NCBI RefSeq assembly: GCF_003205295.1
Contig: NZ_QJRP01000042.1
Coordinates: 1-38,266 of the forward strand
Source of the DNA: Pseudomonas mosselii
Lineage (GTDB): Bacteria > Pseudomonadota > Gammaproteobacteria > Pseudomonadales > Pseudomonadaceae
Length of the DNA stretch: 38,266 nt
Reading direction: 5' to 3'
Numbering within the stretch: the stretch's first letter is position 1; the number at the start of each line of letters is the position of its first letter. Below the pieces are notes generated by a model. The model made no database searches. It was not told the origin of the DNA and saw only the letters and a program-made list of their open reading frames with translations. The position numbers and the translations under genes were made by a program. Of the stretch, positions 17,485 through 26,076 are shown one piece after another.

Positions 17485-19668
17485 TCAGTAATCCACGCGC
17501 CCGGTATGGCTGTTCAGCGAAATCACCCGGGTCTTGCCGATGCGATGGCGGAAGATCTCGCGCAGGTACTTCACCGCCTTTTTCACGCACTCGCGCGACA
17601 GGCGGATATCGTTGATCGACACGAAGCGGCTCTTGTCGTTGATCAGCTCGCGGTACTTCTTCTCGTACATCGGCTTGATCGCGTACCAGTTGGTGTCGAG
17701 GATCTTCGCCGGGTTCTCGAACTCGTTGAGCAGCTCATCGATGCTGTCTTCATCGAAGTGCTCGCTGGTGATGAACTCCAGGATCGCGTTGTCCATGGTG
17801 TCGTCGAAGCGGTACGGGTTGCGTGCGAAGCAGCGCTTGATGAACGCCACGATCAGGGTCAGGAAGTCGTCCGACAGGCACGGGCTCTTGGCGATCAGGG
17901 TGGTCAGCGACAGGTTGGCCGAGGCGCCGATCACCAGCGCGTAGCGCTTGAGCGTGGTGTTGGGGAACAGGCTGTTGAGGTGGGTCTTGAGCCGGTTCAG
18001 GTCCATGTACGACAGCTTGTAGTCCTTGGGCAGGGAGACGATCGACACCACCGACGAGCAGTTCTTGAAGAAGTGCAAGTCGTGCAGGGCCGCGGCGTCG
18101 TAGCCCGAGGCCTGGTATTGCTCCAGCGCGGCGCGGTAGCGGCGCGACTCGATCGGCAGCAGGCTGATGCCTTCGATGGCCTGGGTCTGCTTGTTGAAGT
18201 GCGGCAGGTCGATGGAGCGGAAGAACAGGTCGTCGATGTCCAGCCGCGGCTGCTCGCGCTCGAACACCTTGAACTTGTCCGATCCTGCCGGCGGCACTTC
18301 CGGCACCACCGATTCGGCGTAGGCGATGGCCACGGGGCCGGCCAGGCTCATGAACAGGTCGTTGGCGTCCAGGCGGATGGTCTCGCCGATGTCGATGCCG
18401 GCGCGGCGGAAGTAGTTCTGGTCGTAGTCGGTGGTCACCGCCTGGGCGGTGAGGATGTTGAAGATCTGCTGGGAGATGTACTGGTTGGCGTGCTTCTCCA
18501 TGGCGTTGACGTCGATGTTCTGGATCGTGCCGTCATCGCTCTCCTCGGCATAGCGCATGATGTCGTTGGAGATCAGCATCATCGCGTTCCACGGGCGGAT
18601 GCGGCCCATGACGCTGGCCTCGCTGCTGTCTTCATTGTCGAAGTTGTACGAGAAGTCCCATTCCTCCGACAGGTACTTGCACAGCAGGCGCCCGGCGTTG
18701 ATGTGCAGCGCCTCGGACATCTCGCTGCGGTGGTCGGAGGCGTTGGGCAGCACGCAGATGCCGCTGGTGAAGATCGGCTCGAAGACGAACGAGTGCCCGC
18801 TCTTGCCGTCGTTCTCGTCGGCCGGCTTGGTGTCGAAGGTCTTGTTCATGTACGAATACTGCTGGGCCAGGCCGAACTCCGAGGCCATCCCTGAGCCGGT
18901 GCCGCCGCCGGCGCTGAAGATGTAGAAGTACAGGCGCGACTGGTTGGCCTTGATGCCGCAGGAGTCGATCAGGTACGAGTGGATCAGCTTCCAGTCGGCG
19001 CTGGAGAACCGCTGGGTATCCTTGTTGAGGATGATCTTGGCCAGGTACTGGCCAAGGATCGGCGCGTTGCCGGCGCCCCCGGCATGCACCTCGGACAGGT
19101 CCATGATCTTCATCTTGCTGTAGTCGCGCAGGAAGCCGCCGCGCTCGCCCTTGCGCGAGAAGCGGATGCGCCCGGCGATGTCCTTGTCCAGGTCGCCCAG
19201 CATCACCAGCGGCTCGACCAGGAAAACCGGCTTGGCGGCCTTGTTCTGCACCAGGCGCAGGTTCTGGCGGATCCAGCGCGCCGGGCTGTAGCCGTCCTGG
19301 CCCTTGAAGCGATCCTCGTTGTTGTACTCGTTGAGGAAGAAGGTGCGGGCGTTGTACACCAGTTCCGCCACGTCCAGGGCTATGTTCGAGCCACAGCGGC
19401 CCAGGCCGATCAGGCACACCGACGGGAACTGCTGCTCCAGGCGCAGCTGGTCCTCGTCCTCCACGTGCAGGTTCGGCGGAAACACCAGGTCGCGCAGGCC
19501 GTCGAGGTTGTCGAGGATGCGCTGGATGTCCTGCTCGGTGAAGTACAGGTACTGTTGCGCCGGCGTGCTGCGGGCGGCGGGTAGGTCTCGAGCACTGCCG
19601 GCGGTCAGCGAGGTGGTGCTGAGGGTCGGCTCGGGAGCCGCATTGGCAGAAGTGTTCGTAGAGGTCAT
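17485..19668 (-). CDS. Tubulin/FtsZ-superfamily protein (Tubulin_2-like), function unknown
   Basis: This 727-residue protein has the nucleotide-binding signature of the tubulin/FtsZ superfamily. A T1-like loop GLGRCGSN sits at residues 88-95, after strand FPSVCLI. The T4 signature SAGGGTGSGMASEFG is at 252-266, and a T7-like NIDVNAME is at 384-391. Residues 1 to about 40 are Ser/Thr/Ala/Pro-rich and probably disordered. A segment of about 330 residues follows T7, ending in a basic helix-like tail (CVKKAVKYLREIFRHRIGKTR, 694-714). It is far longer than FtsZ (about 390) and has no FtsZ C-terminal peptide, so it is not the division FtsZ. It resembles the poorly characterised large FtsZ-like families linked to membrane remodelling. 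The start is uncertain: ATG 19668 (weak ribosome-binding site) or 19716 (+16 residues). It appears monocistronic and divergent from a dehydrogenase gene. Confidence 0.82.
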   Translation of the reverse strand: MTSTNTSANAAPEPTLSTTSLTAGSARDLPAARSTPAQQYLYFTEQDIQRILDNLDGLRDLVFPPNLHVEDEDQLRLEQQFPSVCLIGLGRCGSNIALDVAELVYNARTFFLNEYNNEDRFKGQDGYSPARWIRQNLRLVQNKAAKPVFLVEPLVMLGDLDKDIAGRIRFSRKGERGGFLRDYSKMKIMDLSEVHAGGAGNAPILGQYLAKIILNKDTQRFSSADWKLIHSYLIDSCGIKANQSRLYFYIFSAGGGTGSGMASEFGLAQQYSYMNKTFDTKPADENDGKSGHSFVFEPIFTSGICVLPNASDHRSEMSEALHINAGRLLCKYLSEEWDFSYNFDNEDSSEASVMGRIRPWNAMMLISNDIMRYAEESDDGTIQNIDVNAMEKHANQYISQQIFNILTAQAVTTDYDQNYFRRAGIDIGETIRLDANDLFMSLAGPVAIAYAESVVPEVPPAGSDKFKVFEREQPRLDIDDLFFRSIDLPHFNKQTQAIEGISLLPIESRRYRAALEQYQASGYDAAALHDLHFFKNCSSVVSIVSLPKDYKLSYMDLNRLKTHLNSLFPNTTLKRYALVIGASANLSLTTLIAKSPCLSDDFLTLIVAFIKRCFARNPYRFDDTMDNAILEFITSEHFDEDSIDELLNEFENPAKILDTNWYAIKPMYEKKYRELINDKSRFVSINDIRLSRECVKKAVKYLREIFRHRIGKTRVISLNSHTGRVDY

Positions 19669-19773
19669 AGTGCGCCATTTGCCTGGTGTGGTTGGCTTCC
19701 CGGTGATGAATATCATCTAGCCATCACGGAGAAATTTCGCGACTTTATCAGTGCGTCTTTTTCTTATGCGATA

Positions 19774-19807
19774 GGGGGTTTCCTTAGTCGGACTAAGGTT
19801 TTTCCCC
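19774..19807. promoter_or_regulatory. Palindrome between the tubulin-like and dehydrogenase genes, candidate operator
   Basis: CCTTAGTC (19782-19789) and GACTAAGG (19791-19798) form a perfect inverted repeat around one G. It is framed by GGGGG-TTT on the left and TTTTT-CCCC on the right, which extends the symmetry. It lies in the middle of the 193-bp divergent spacer, so it could control both genes. As RNA it would also form a 7-bp hairpin followed by five T. Confidence 0.55.
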
Positions 19808-19861
19808 TCGCACCCGCATTGCATCGTCCGTTTGTCACGCTTCTTTAATCTGGAGTTGCTC

Positions 19862-20749
19862 ATGAGTACTGCATTGCCTTCGCTGGGGTTTGCCGGGATC
19901 GGCCTGATGGGCCTGCCGATGTGCCGTCGGCTGCTGGCCGCCGGGTATCCGCTGACCGTGTGGAACCGCAGCCCGGACAAGTGCGCCGAGCTGGTCGCCG
20001 CCGGTGCGCGACTGGCCGCCAGCCCCGCCGAGCTGTGCCAGGCGACGGACATTGTGCTGCTGTGCCTGGCCGACACGGCGGTGGTGCGCGAGGTAGTGTT
20101 CGGCGAGCAGGGCATCGCCCAGGGCGGGCGCGGCGGTCAGTTGCTGGTGGACTTCTCCAGTCTCGAACCGACCGCCACCCGGGAGATGGCCGCCGAGCTG
20201 GCCGCCCTGTGTGGCATGGCCTGGCTCGATGCACCAGTGTCCGGCGGCACGCCGGGGGCCGAGGCCGGCACCCTGGCAATCATGGTCGGTGGCGAGGCCG
20301 ATGATCTCGAGCGGGCGCGGCCGGTGCTGTTGACCCTGGGCCAGCGGGTGACACACATGGGCGCGGTGGGCGCCGGCCAGGTGACCAAGGCGTGTAACCA
20401 GATGATCGTGGCCTGTAATGCGCTGGTGATCGCCGAGGTGGTGGCGCTGGCCGAGCAGTCAGGGGTCGATGCACGGCTGATCGCCGAGGCGCTGGCCGGC
20501 GGGTTTGCCGACTCCAGGCCGCTGCAGATTCTTGCCCCGCAAATGGCCGAGAGCCGCTTCGAGCCGGTCAAGTGGCATGTGCGCACCTTGCTCAAGGACC
20601 TCGACACCGCGGTGAAATTCTCCCGCGAGCAGGGCTCGGCGACGCCGCTCAGTGGCCTCGCCGCGCAACTGATGCGCCTGCACGGTAGCCAGGGCTATCT
20701 GCAAAAAGATCCGGCGACCCTGGTAACGCTGTATCGCAACAAGGGCTGA
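19862..20749 (+). CDS. NAD(P)-dependent beta-hydroxyacid dehydrogenase (GarR/3-hydroxyisobutyrate dehydrogenase family)
   Basis: This 295-residue enzyme belongs to the beta-hydroxyacid dehydrogenase family (tartronate semialdehyde reductase, 3-hydroxyisobutyrate dehydrogenase, GLYR). The Rossmann motif GFAGIGLMG lies at 9-17, followed by VWNRSPDKC, where the Arg after the second strand suggests NADP(H) preference. The substrate-binding signature DAPVSGGTPGAEAGTLAIMVGG is at about 122-143. The catalytic lysine is K176 in GAGQVTKACNQ. Its real substrate cannot be fixed from sequence: no glycerate, glucarate or valine-degradation genes adjoin it. GGAG lies six bases before the ATG. The last 101 bp overlap the 3' end of the convergent MHYT-GGDEF-EAL gene. 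Confidence 0.88.
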   Translation: MSTALPSLGFAGIGLMGLPMCRRLLAAGYPLTVWNRSPDKCAELVAAGARLAASPAELCQATDIVLLCLADTAVVREVVFGEQGIAQGGRGGQLLVDFSSLEPTATREMAAELAALCGMAWLDAPVSGGTPGAEAGTLAIMVGGEADDLERARPVLLTLGQRVTHMGAVGAGQVTKACNQMIVACNALVIAEVVALAEQSGVDARLIAEALAGGFADSRPLQILAPQMAESRFEPVKWHVRTLLKDLDTAVKFSREQGSATPLSGLAAQLMRLHGSQGYLQKDPATLVTLYRNKG

Positions 20750-22913
20750 GATCGCCCGGCTGGCGGTCGAGCCGTTCTAGGATCGGCCGCAGCTCGGCCA
20801 GCGGCACCGGCCGGCTGAGCAGGTAACCTTGCAGGTAGTCGCAGCCGTGGCTGGCCAGGAACTCATGCTGCTCGACGGTCTCGACGCCTTCGGTGACCAC
20901 CTTCAGGTGCAGGGTGTGGGCCATGATGATGATCGCCTGGACGATCTCCTGGTCCTTCTGGCTGCCCGGCACATCCTGGATGAACGAGCGGTCGATCTTC
21001 AGCACGTCCAGCGGCAGGCGCTTGAGGTAGGCCAGTGACGAGTACCCGGTGCCGAAATCGTCTATCGACAGCGCCACGCCCTGGGCGCGGATGCGCTTGA
21101 GCAGGCTGATGGTGTGGTGAATGTCGCCCATCAGCGCGTTTTCGGTGACCTCCAGCTCCAGCTGGCGCGGCGCCAGGCCGGCCTGGAACAGCGCCATCTC
21201 GACCTCGGTGGCCAGCTCTTCGCGGCCAAGGGTGAGCGCCGAGCAGTTCACCGTGACTTTCAGTTCGCCATAGCCATGGCGATTGAGCTGGGCCAGGTCC
21301 TCGCAGGCCCGGCGCAGCACCCAGAGGTCCAGTTCGGCGATCAGGCCGTTGGCCTCGGCGATGCAGATGAAGCGATCGGGGCTGAGCAGGCCGTGTTGCG
21401 GATGCTGCCAGCGCACCAGGGCCTCGAGCTTGGCCACCTGGCCGCTGCGCAGGTCGAAGATCGGCTGGTAGTGCACGCACAGGCCGCGCTCCTCGAACAG
21501 CGCCACGCGCAGCTCCTCCTCCAGTTGCAGTTCCAGGGTGGCGCGGGTCTTCAGGCCGTTGTTGAAGAAGTTCAGGCTGTTGCGCCCGCAGCCCTTGGAC
21601 TGGTACAGCGCCAGGTCGGCGTTCTTCAGCAGTTCCTCGGTGCTCTGGCCATCGTCGGGGAAGATGCTGATGCCGATGCTGGTGGTCATCACCATGCGCC
21701 GGCCCGCCAGGTCGATCGGCTCCTTCATTCGTTGCATGATGCGCTGGGCCAGGTGGCGGGCCTCGTCGCGGCTGTTGAGGCTGGTGACGATGCAGAATTC
21801 GTCGCCGCCGAAGCGCGCTACCAGGTCCTGGCCGCGAGTGGCGGCCTTGATATGGTCGGCGATGACCTTGAGCAGCTCGTCGCCGGCGGCATGCCCGAGG
21901 CTGTCGTTGATGCGCTTGAAATGGTCGATGTCGAGGAACATCACCGCCAGCATGCCCTCATGGGCGGCCTGCTCGGCCAGCCGCTCGGCGAACACCTGAT
22001 TGAAGCCGCGACGGTTGACCAGGTTGGTCAGGGCATCGTAGTGGGCGGCCTGCTGCAGCGAGGCCCGGGCCTGGTCGAGCTGGCTGAGCAGCACATTGAC
22101 CCGGCGCAGGTCGTGCTCCTTGCTCTGCAACTTCTTGTCGGCCAGCGCCGCGCTGATGCTGCCGCCGCTGATCAGCAGGGTGATGACGGCGATGGTCAGC
22201 GCCAGTTGCAGGCTGTTGTCGGCCGAGGGCAGGCGCAGGGCGGTTTCGCCGGGAATCACCAGGGTCATGGCGGCCATGCCGGTGAAATGGGTCAGCACGA
22301 TGCCGCCGGCCATCAACAGGCTGGCACCGTACTTGAGCAGCAGGTGCAAGGTGCCGCTGCCCTTGCGGAAGTAGCGGGCCATCAGCAACGCCACCAGGCT
22401 GACTAGCACGGCGATGCCGATGGAAGCGAGCAGCAGGCCGGTCTGGTAGTACTGCTGGGCGCTGGTCTGCAGGGCGGCCATGCCGGTGTAGTGCATGAGG
22501 CTGATTCCCAGGCCGATGAACAGCGCGGTCTGCAGGTAGTGGCGCAGGCGCATTTCGCTGCGATTGAGGCTGTTCATCGCCAGCCAGGCGGCGAGCAGGG
22601 CCACCAGCAGCGACAGGCCTGTCAATGGCGCGTCGAAGTGGATCTCCAGGGGCGCCTGGAACGCCAGCATGCTGATGAAGTGCATGGCCCAGATCCCCCC
22701 GGCCAGGCAGCAGGCGCCGAGCACCCGCCATTGCCGGCGGGCGAAACGGTCATCGCAGTGACTTTGCCTTTCGCTCATGTCCAGCGTGGCGAAACAGGCG
22801 GCGCTGGCCACGATAAAGGCGAGCAGCACCAGGAAGGGGTTGTGTCGACAGTCGAGGATGATCTGTCCGGTCGCCGGCAGCTCGGCGAACAATTGCAGTC
22901 CCAGCCACTCCAT
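20649..22913 (-). CDS. MHYT-GGDEF-EAL c-di-GMP signalling protein
   Basis: This is a 754-residue inner-membrane protein. An N-terminal MHYT sensor of about seven helices (residues 25-255) carries the metal-binding-type motifs MHFISM (77), MHYTGMAA (140) and THFTGMAAM (208), thought to sense a diatomic gas or redox state via copper. The GGDEF domain has an intact site at 369-373 and an inhibitory RxxD (R360-D363) five residues before it. The EAL domain has intact EAL (497-499) and DDFGTGYSSL motifs. Both cyclase and phosphodiesterase could therefore be active, and the net activity is unknown. AGAGG precedes the ATG at 22913. The C-terminus runs about 30 residues past the EAL fold, into sequence antisense to the neighbouring dehydrogenase gene. 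Confidence 0.93.
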   Translation of the reverse strand: MEWLGLQLFAELPATGQIILDCRHNPFLVLLAFIVASAACFATLDMSERQSHCDDRFARRQWRVLGACCLAGGIWAMHFISMLAFQAPLEIHFDAPLTGLSLLVALLAAWLAMNSLNRSEMRLRHYLQTALFIGLGISLMHYTGMAALQTSAQQYYQTGLLLASIGIAVLVSLVALLMARYFRKGSGTLHLLLKYGASLLMAGGIVLTHFTGMAAMTLVIPGETALRLPSADNSLQLALTIAVITLLISGGSISAALADKKLQSKEHDLRRVNVLLSQLDQARASLQQAAHYDALTNLVNRRGFNQVFAERLAEQAAHEGMLAVMFLDIDHFKRINDSLGHAAGDELLKVIADHIKAATRGQDLVARFGGDEFCIVTSLNSRDEARHLAQRIMQRMKEPIDLAGRRMVMTTSIGISIFPDDGQSTEELLKNADLALYQSKGCGRNSLNFFNNGLKTRATLELQLEEELRVALFEERGLCVHYQPIFDLRSGQVAKLEALVRWQHPQHGLLSPDRFICIAEANGLIAELDLWVLRRACEDLAQLNRHGYGELKVTVNCSALTLGREELATEVEMALFQAGLAPRQLELEVTENALMGDIHHTISLLKRIRAQGVALSIDDFGTGYSSLAYLKRLPLDVLKIDRSFIQDVPGSQKDQEIVQAIIIMAHTLHLKVVTEGVETVEQHEFLASHGCDYLQGYLLSRPVPLAELRPILERLDRQPGDLSPCCDTALPGSPDLFADSPGYRAGASVARRGH

Positions 22914-23091
22914 TGCAGGCCTCTTCGTCGAGTCTTCACTCGTCCCCAAAAAGCACGGATGGAGACTGTTCCTGCTGGAGTATAGAAACGGGTGCTTAAG
23001 CCTTCCTGATTAATGGCACTTTGGTTTCTACCATTTGGATATGAAGGCAATAGCTGGATGGTCTAAATGGATATCGCTGGACCGCACGATC

Positions 23092-23211
23092 CCTGTAGGA
23101 GCGGCCTTGCGCCGCGAAAGGGCTGCGAAGCAGCCCCAGGGATTCAGCGTTGCTGCATCAATCGCCGGGGCCGCTGTGCGGCCCTTTCGCGGCACAAGGC
23201 CGCTCCTACAG
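23092..23211. repeat. REP pair (GCGGCACAAGGCCGCTCCTAC type)
   Basis: Inverted outer arms CTGTAGGAGCGGCCTTGCGC (left, from 23093) and GCGGCACAAGGCCGCTCCTA (right, to 23211) enclose CGAAAGGGCTGCGAAGCAGCCCC and GGGGCCGCTGTGCGGCCC hairpins. It fills most of the 316-bp spacer between the rapA stop and the MHYT gene start. The remaining 22914-23091 shows no gene and no clear promoter. Confidence 0.9.
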
Positions 23212-23229
23212 AAGATGCGTGAATCCTGA

Positions 23230-26076
23230 TCAACCGGCGACCAGCACCCGGATCGCCTCAAGGCGTAGCGCCGCTTTTTCCAGCGCCGCCAGCCCTTCTT
23301 CGCGCTGCTTGCTCAGCGCATCGATCTCGCTGTCACGCACGCTCGGGTTCACGGCCTTCAGCGCGGTCAGGCGCGCCAACTCCTCGTCGGCCTCGGCGGT
23401 CAGCCGCTGCCGGGCCTGGGCCACGCGTTCGTCGTGGATCGGCAGGACCTTGGCCTCGCCTGCGGCGATGCGCTTGGCCAGTACGTCGCGCTGGGCCTGG
23501 ACGAACTTGTTGGCGCTGGCCTTGGGCACGCTTTCAAGCTGGTCGTTGAGGGTTTCGAACGCCACCCGCGGGCCCAGGTCGTTGCCGTTGGTGTCCAGCA
23601 GGCAGCGCAGCGCGGCCGGCGGCAGGTAGCGGCCCAGCTGCAGGCTGCGCGGGGCCACCACTTCGCTGACGTAGAGCAGCTCGAGCAGCACGGTGCCGGG
23701 CTTGAGCGCCTTGTTCTTGATCAGCGCCACCGCGGTGTTGCCCATCGAGCCGGACAGCACCAGGTCCATGCCGCCCTGGACCATCGGGTGCTCCCAGGTC
23801 AGGAACTGCATGTCCTCGCGCGACAGCGCCTGGCCACGGTCGTAGGTGATGGTCACGCCTTCGTCGTCGCCCAGCGGGAAGCTGGCATCGAGCATCTTCT
23901 CGCTCGGCTTGAGGATCAGGGCGTTTTCCGAATGGTCCTCGCTGTCGATGCCGAAGGCGTCGAACAGGGTTTCCATGTAGATCGGCAGGGCGAACTGGTC
24001 GTCCTGTTCGAGAATGGCCTCGACCAGCGCCTGGCCTTCGCCGGCGCCACCGGAGTTGAGTTCCAGCAGGCGGTCGCGGCCGGTGTGCAGCTCGGCTTCC
24101 AGGCGCTCGCGCTCGGTACGGGCCTCGGCCACCAGCTTGTTCCAGCTCTTTTCGTCACTGTCGGCCAGCAGCGGCAGCAGGCGCGGGCCGAACTGGTGCT
24201 GCAGGGCGTTGCCGGTCGGGCAGGTGTTGAGGAAGGCGTTGAGGCCTTCGTGGTACCACTGGAACAGGCGCTCCTGCGGGCTGTCCTGCAGGTACGGGAT
24301 GTGCAGCTGGATCGTGTGTTTCTGGCCGATCCGGTCGAGACGGCCGATGCGCTGCTCGAGCAGGTCGGGGTGGGCCGGCAAGTCGAACATCACCAGGTGA
24401 TGGGCGAACTGGAAGTTGCGGCCTTCACTGCCGATCTCGGAGCAGATCAGCACCTGGGCACCGAACTCCTCGTCGGCGAAGTAGGCGGCGGCGCGGTCGC
24501 GCTCAAGGATGCTCATGCCTTCGTGGAACACCGTGGCCGGGATGCCGGAGCGCACGCGCAAGGCGTCTTCCAGGTCCATGGCGGTCTCGGCGTGGGCGCA
24601 GATCACCAGGACCTTGGTGCGCTTGAGCATCTTCAGGGTGTCGATCAGCCAGTCGACCCGTGGGTCGAAACGCCACCAGCGCTCGTCGTCGCCGCTCTCG
24701 CCCTGGGCCTGGAAGGCCACTTCGGGGTACAGCTCGGCGCGCTCGCCCGAGGGCAGTTCGGCGTAGGCGTCGGGGTTGGCCAGCGGGTAGGGGTGCAGCT
24801 GGCGCTCGGGGAAGCCCTGGATCGCCGCCCGGGTGTTGCGGAACAGCACGCGGCCTGTGCCGTGGCGGTCGAGCAGTTCGCGGATCAGGCGGGCGCTGGC
24901 CTGGCTGTCGCCGTCGCTGACCGCGGCCAGCAGGGCTTCGCCTTCGGCGCCGAGGAAGCCCTGGATGGTGGCGTGGGCCTTCGGCGACAGGCGGCCTTCG
25001 TCGAGCAGTTCCTGCACGGCTTCGGCCACCGGGCGATAGTGCTCGCTCTCGGCGCGGAAGGCGGCCAGGTCGTGGAAGCGGTTGGGGTCGAGCAGGCGCA
25101 GGCGGGCGAAGTGGCTATCCTGGCCCAACTGTTCCGGGGTGGCGGTGAGCAGCAGCACGCCCGGGATGACCTGGGCCAGTTGCTCGACCAGCGCGTACTC
25201 GGCGCTGGCCTGTTCCTCGTGCCAGACCAGGTGGTGGGCCTCGTCGACCACCATCAGGTCCCAGCCGGCGGCGAACAGCGCGTCCTGGGCCTTCTCGTCC
25301 TCGACCAGCCACTCCAGGGCCACCAGCGCCAGCTGGGCATCCTCGAACGGGTTGCTGGCGTCGCTCTCGATGAAGCGCTCGGCGTCGAACAACGCGACCT
25401 GCAGGTTGAAGCGTCGGCGCATCTCCACCAGCCATTGGTGCTGGAGGTTCTCGGGTACCAGGATCAGCACGCGGTTGGCCCGCCCGGACAGCAGCTGGCG
25501 GTGGATGACCAGGCCGGCCTCGATGGTCTTGCCCAGGCCCACTTCGTCGGCCAGCAGTACCCGTGGGGCGATGCGGTCGGCCACTTCACGGGCGATGTGC
25601 AACTGGTGGGCGATGGGCTGTGCGCGCACGCCGCCCAGGCCCCACAGCGACGAGAGCATCTGCTTGCTGGTGTGCTGCAAGGTGTTGTAACGCAGCGAGA
25701 ACCACGACAGCGGGTCGATCTGCCCGGCGAACAGGCGGTCGCTGGCCAGGCGGAACTGGATGAAGTTCGACAGTTGCGTCTCGGGCAGGGTGCGCGGCTG
25801 GTTCTGGCCGTCAATGCCGTGGTAGACCATCAGGCCGTCGATGTCCTCGACCTCCTGCACGGTCAGCTTCCAGCCTTCGAAGTGAGTGATCAGGTCGCCG
25901 GGCGAAAAGCGCACGCGGGTCAGCGGCGCATTGCGTAGCGAGTACTGGCGGGTGTCGCCCGTGGCCGGGTAGAGCACGGTCAACAGGCGGCCATCCTGCG
26001 CCAGGATGGTCCCAAGACCGAGCTCGGCTTCGCTGTCGCTGATCCAGCGTTGCCCCGGTTGATACTGCTGCGCCAT
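23230..26076 (-). CDS. rapA: RNA polymerase-associated ATPase RapA (Swi2/Snf2)
   Basis: This 948-residue Swi2/Snf2-type ATPase binds core RNA polymerase and helps recycle it after termination. The N-terminal Tudor-like region (residues 1 to about 105, GQRWISDSEAELGLGTIL...) is typical. Walker A is ADEVGLGKT (176-184) and the DEAH box is D278-E-A-H281 in MVVDEAHHLVW. In the helicase C-terminal lobe ICSEIGSEGRNFQFAHHLVMFDLP and QRIGRLDRIGQKH give motifs V and VI. Full length matches gammaproteobacterial RapA. GGAG lies 11 nt before the ATG. It is divergent from a lipoprotein gene with a spacer of about 127 bp, and its 3' end faces a REP pair. Confidence 0.97.
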   Translation of the reverse strand: MAQQYQPGQRWISDSEAELGLGTILAQDGRLLTVLYPATGDTRQYSLRNAPLTRVRFSPGDLITHFEGWKLTVQEVEDIDGLMVYHGIDGQNQPRTLPETQLSNFIQFRLASDRLFAGQIDPLSWFSLRYNTLQHTSKQMLSSLWGLGGVRAQPIAHQLHIAREVADRIAPRVLLADEVGLGKTIEAGLVIHRQLLSGRANRVLILVPENLQHQWLVEMRRRFNLQVALFDAERFIESDASNPFEDAQLALVALEWLVEDEKAQDALFAAGWDLMVVDEAHHLVWHEEQASAEYALVEQLAQVIPGVLLLTATPEQLGQDSHFARLRLLDPNRFHDLAAFRAESEHYRPVAEAVQELLDEGRLSPKAHATIQGFLGAEGEALLAAVSDGDSQASARLIRELLDRHGTGRVLFRNTRAAIQGFPERQLHPYPLANPDAYAELPSGERAELYPEVAFQAQGESGDDERWWRFDPRVDWLIDTLKMLKRTKVLVICAHAETAMDLEDALRVRSGIPATVFHEGMSILERDRAAAYFADEEFGAQVLICSEIGSEGRNFQFAHHLVMFDLPAHPDLLEQRIGRLDRIGQKHTIQLHIPYLQDSPQERLFQWYHEGLNAFLNTCPTGNALQHQFGPRLLPLLADSDEKSWNKLVAEARTERERLEAELHTGRDRLLELNSGGAGEGQALVEAILEQDDQFALPIYMETLFDAFGIDSEDHSENALILKPSEKMLDASFPLGDDEGVTITYDRGQALSREDMQFLTWEHPMVQGGMDLVLSGSMGNTAVALIKNKALKPGTVLLELLYVSEVVAPRSLQLGRYLPPAALRCLLDTNGNDLGPRVAFETLNDQLESVPKASANKFVQAQRDVLAKRIAAGEAKVLPIHDERVAQARQRLTAEADEELARLTALKAVNPSVRDSEIDALSKQREEGLAALEKAALRLEAIRVLVAG

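Noticed and set aside
17485..19668. Tubulin-like gene as a phage or plasmid TubZ/PhuZ
   Set aside because: TubZ and PhuZ are about 300-480 aa and sit with replication, phage or tubR-like genes. Nothing viral or plasmid-like surrounds this 727-aa protein.
23434..25938. An 834-codon open frame on the plus strand opposite rapA
   Set aside because: The translation is compositionally biased without motifs, while the minus strand encodes a complete RapA.
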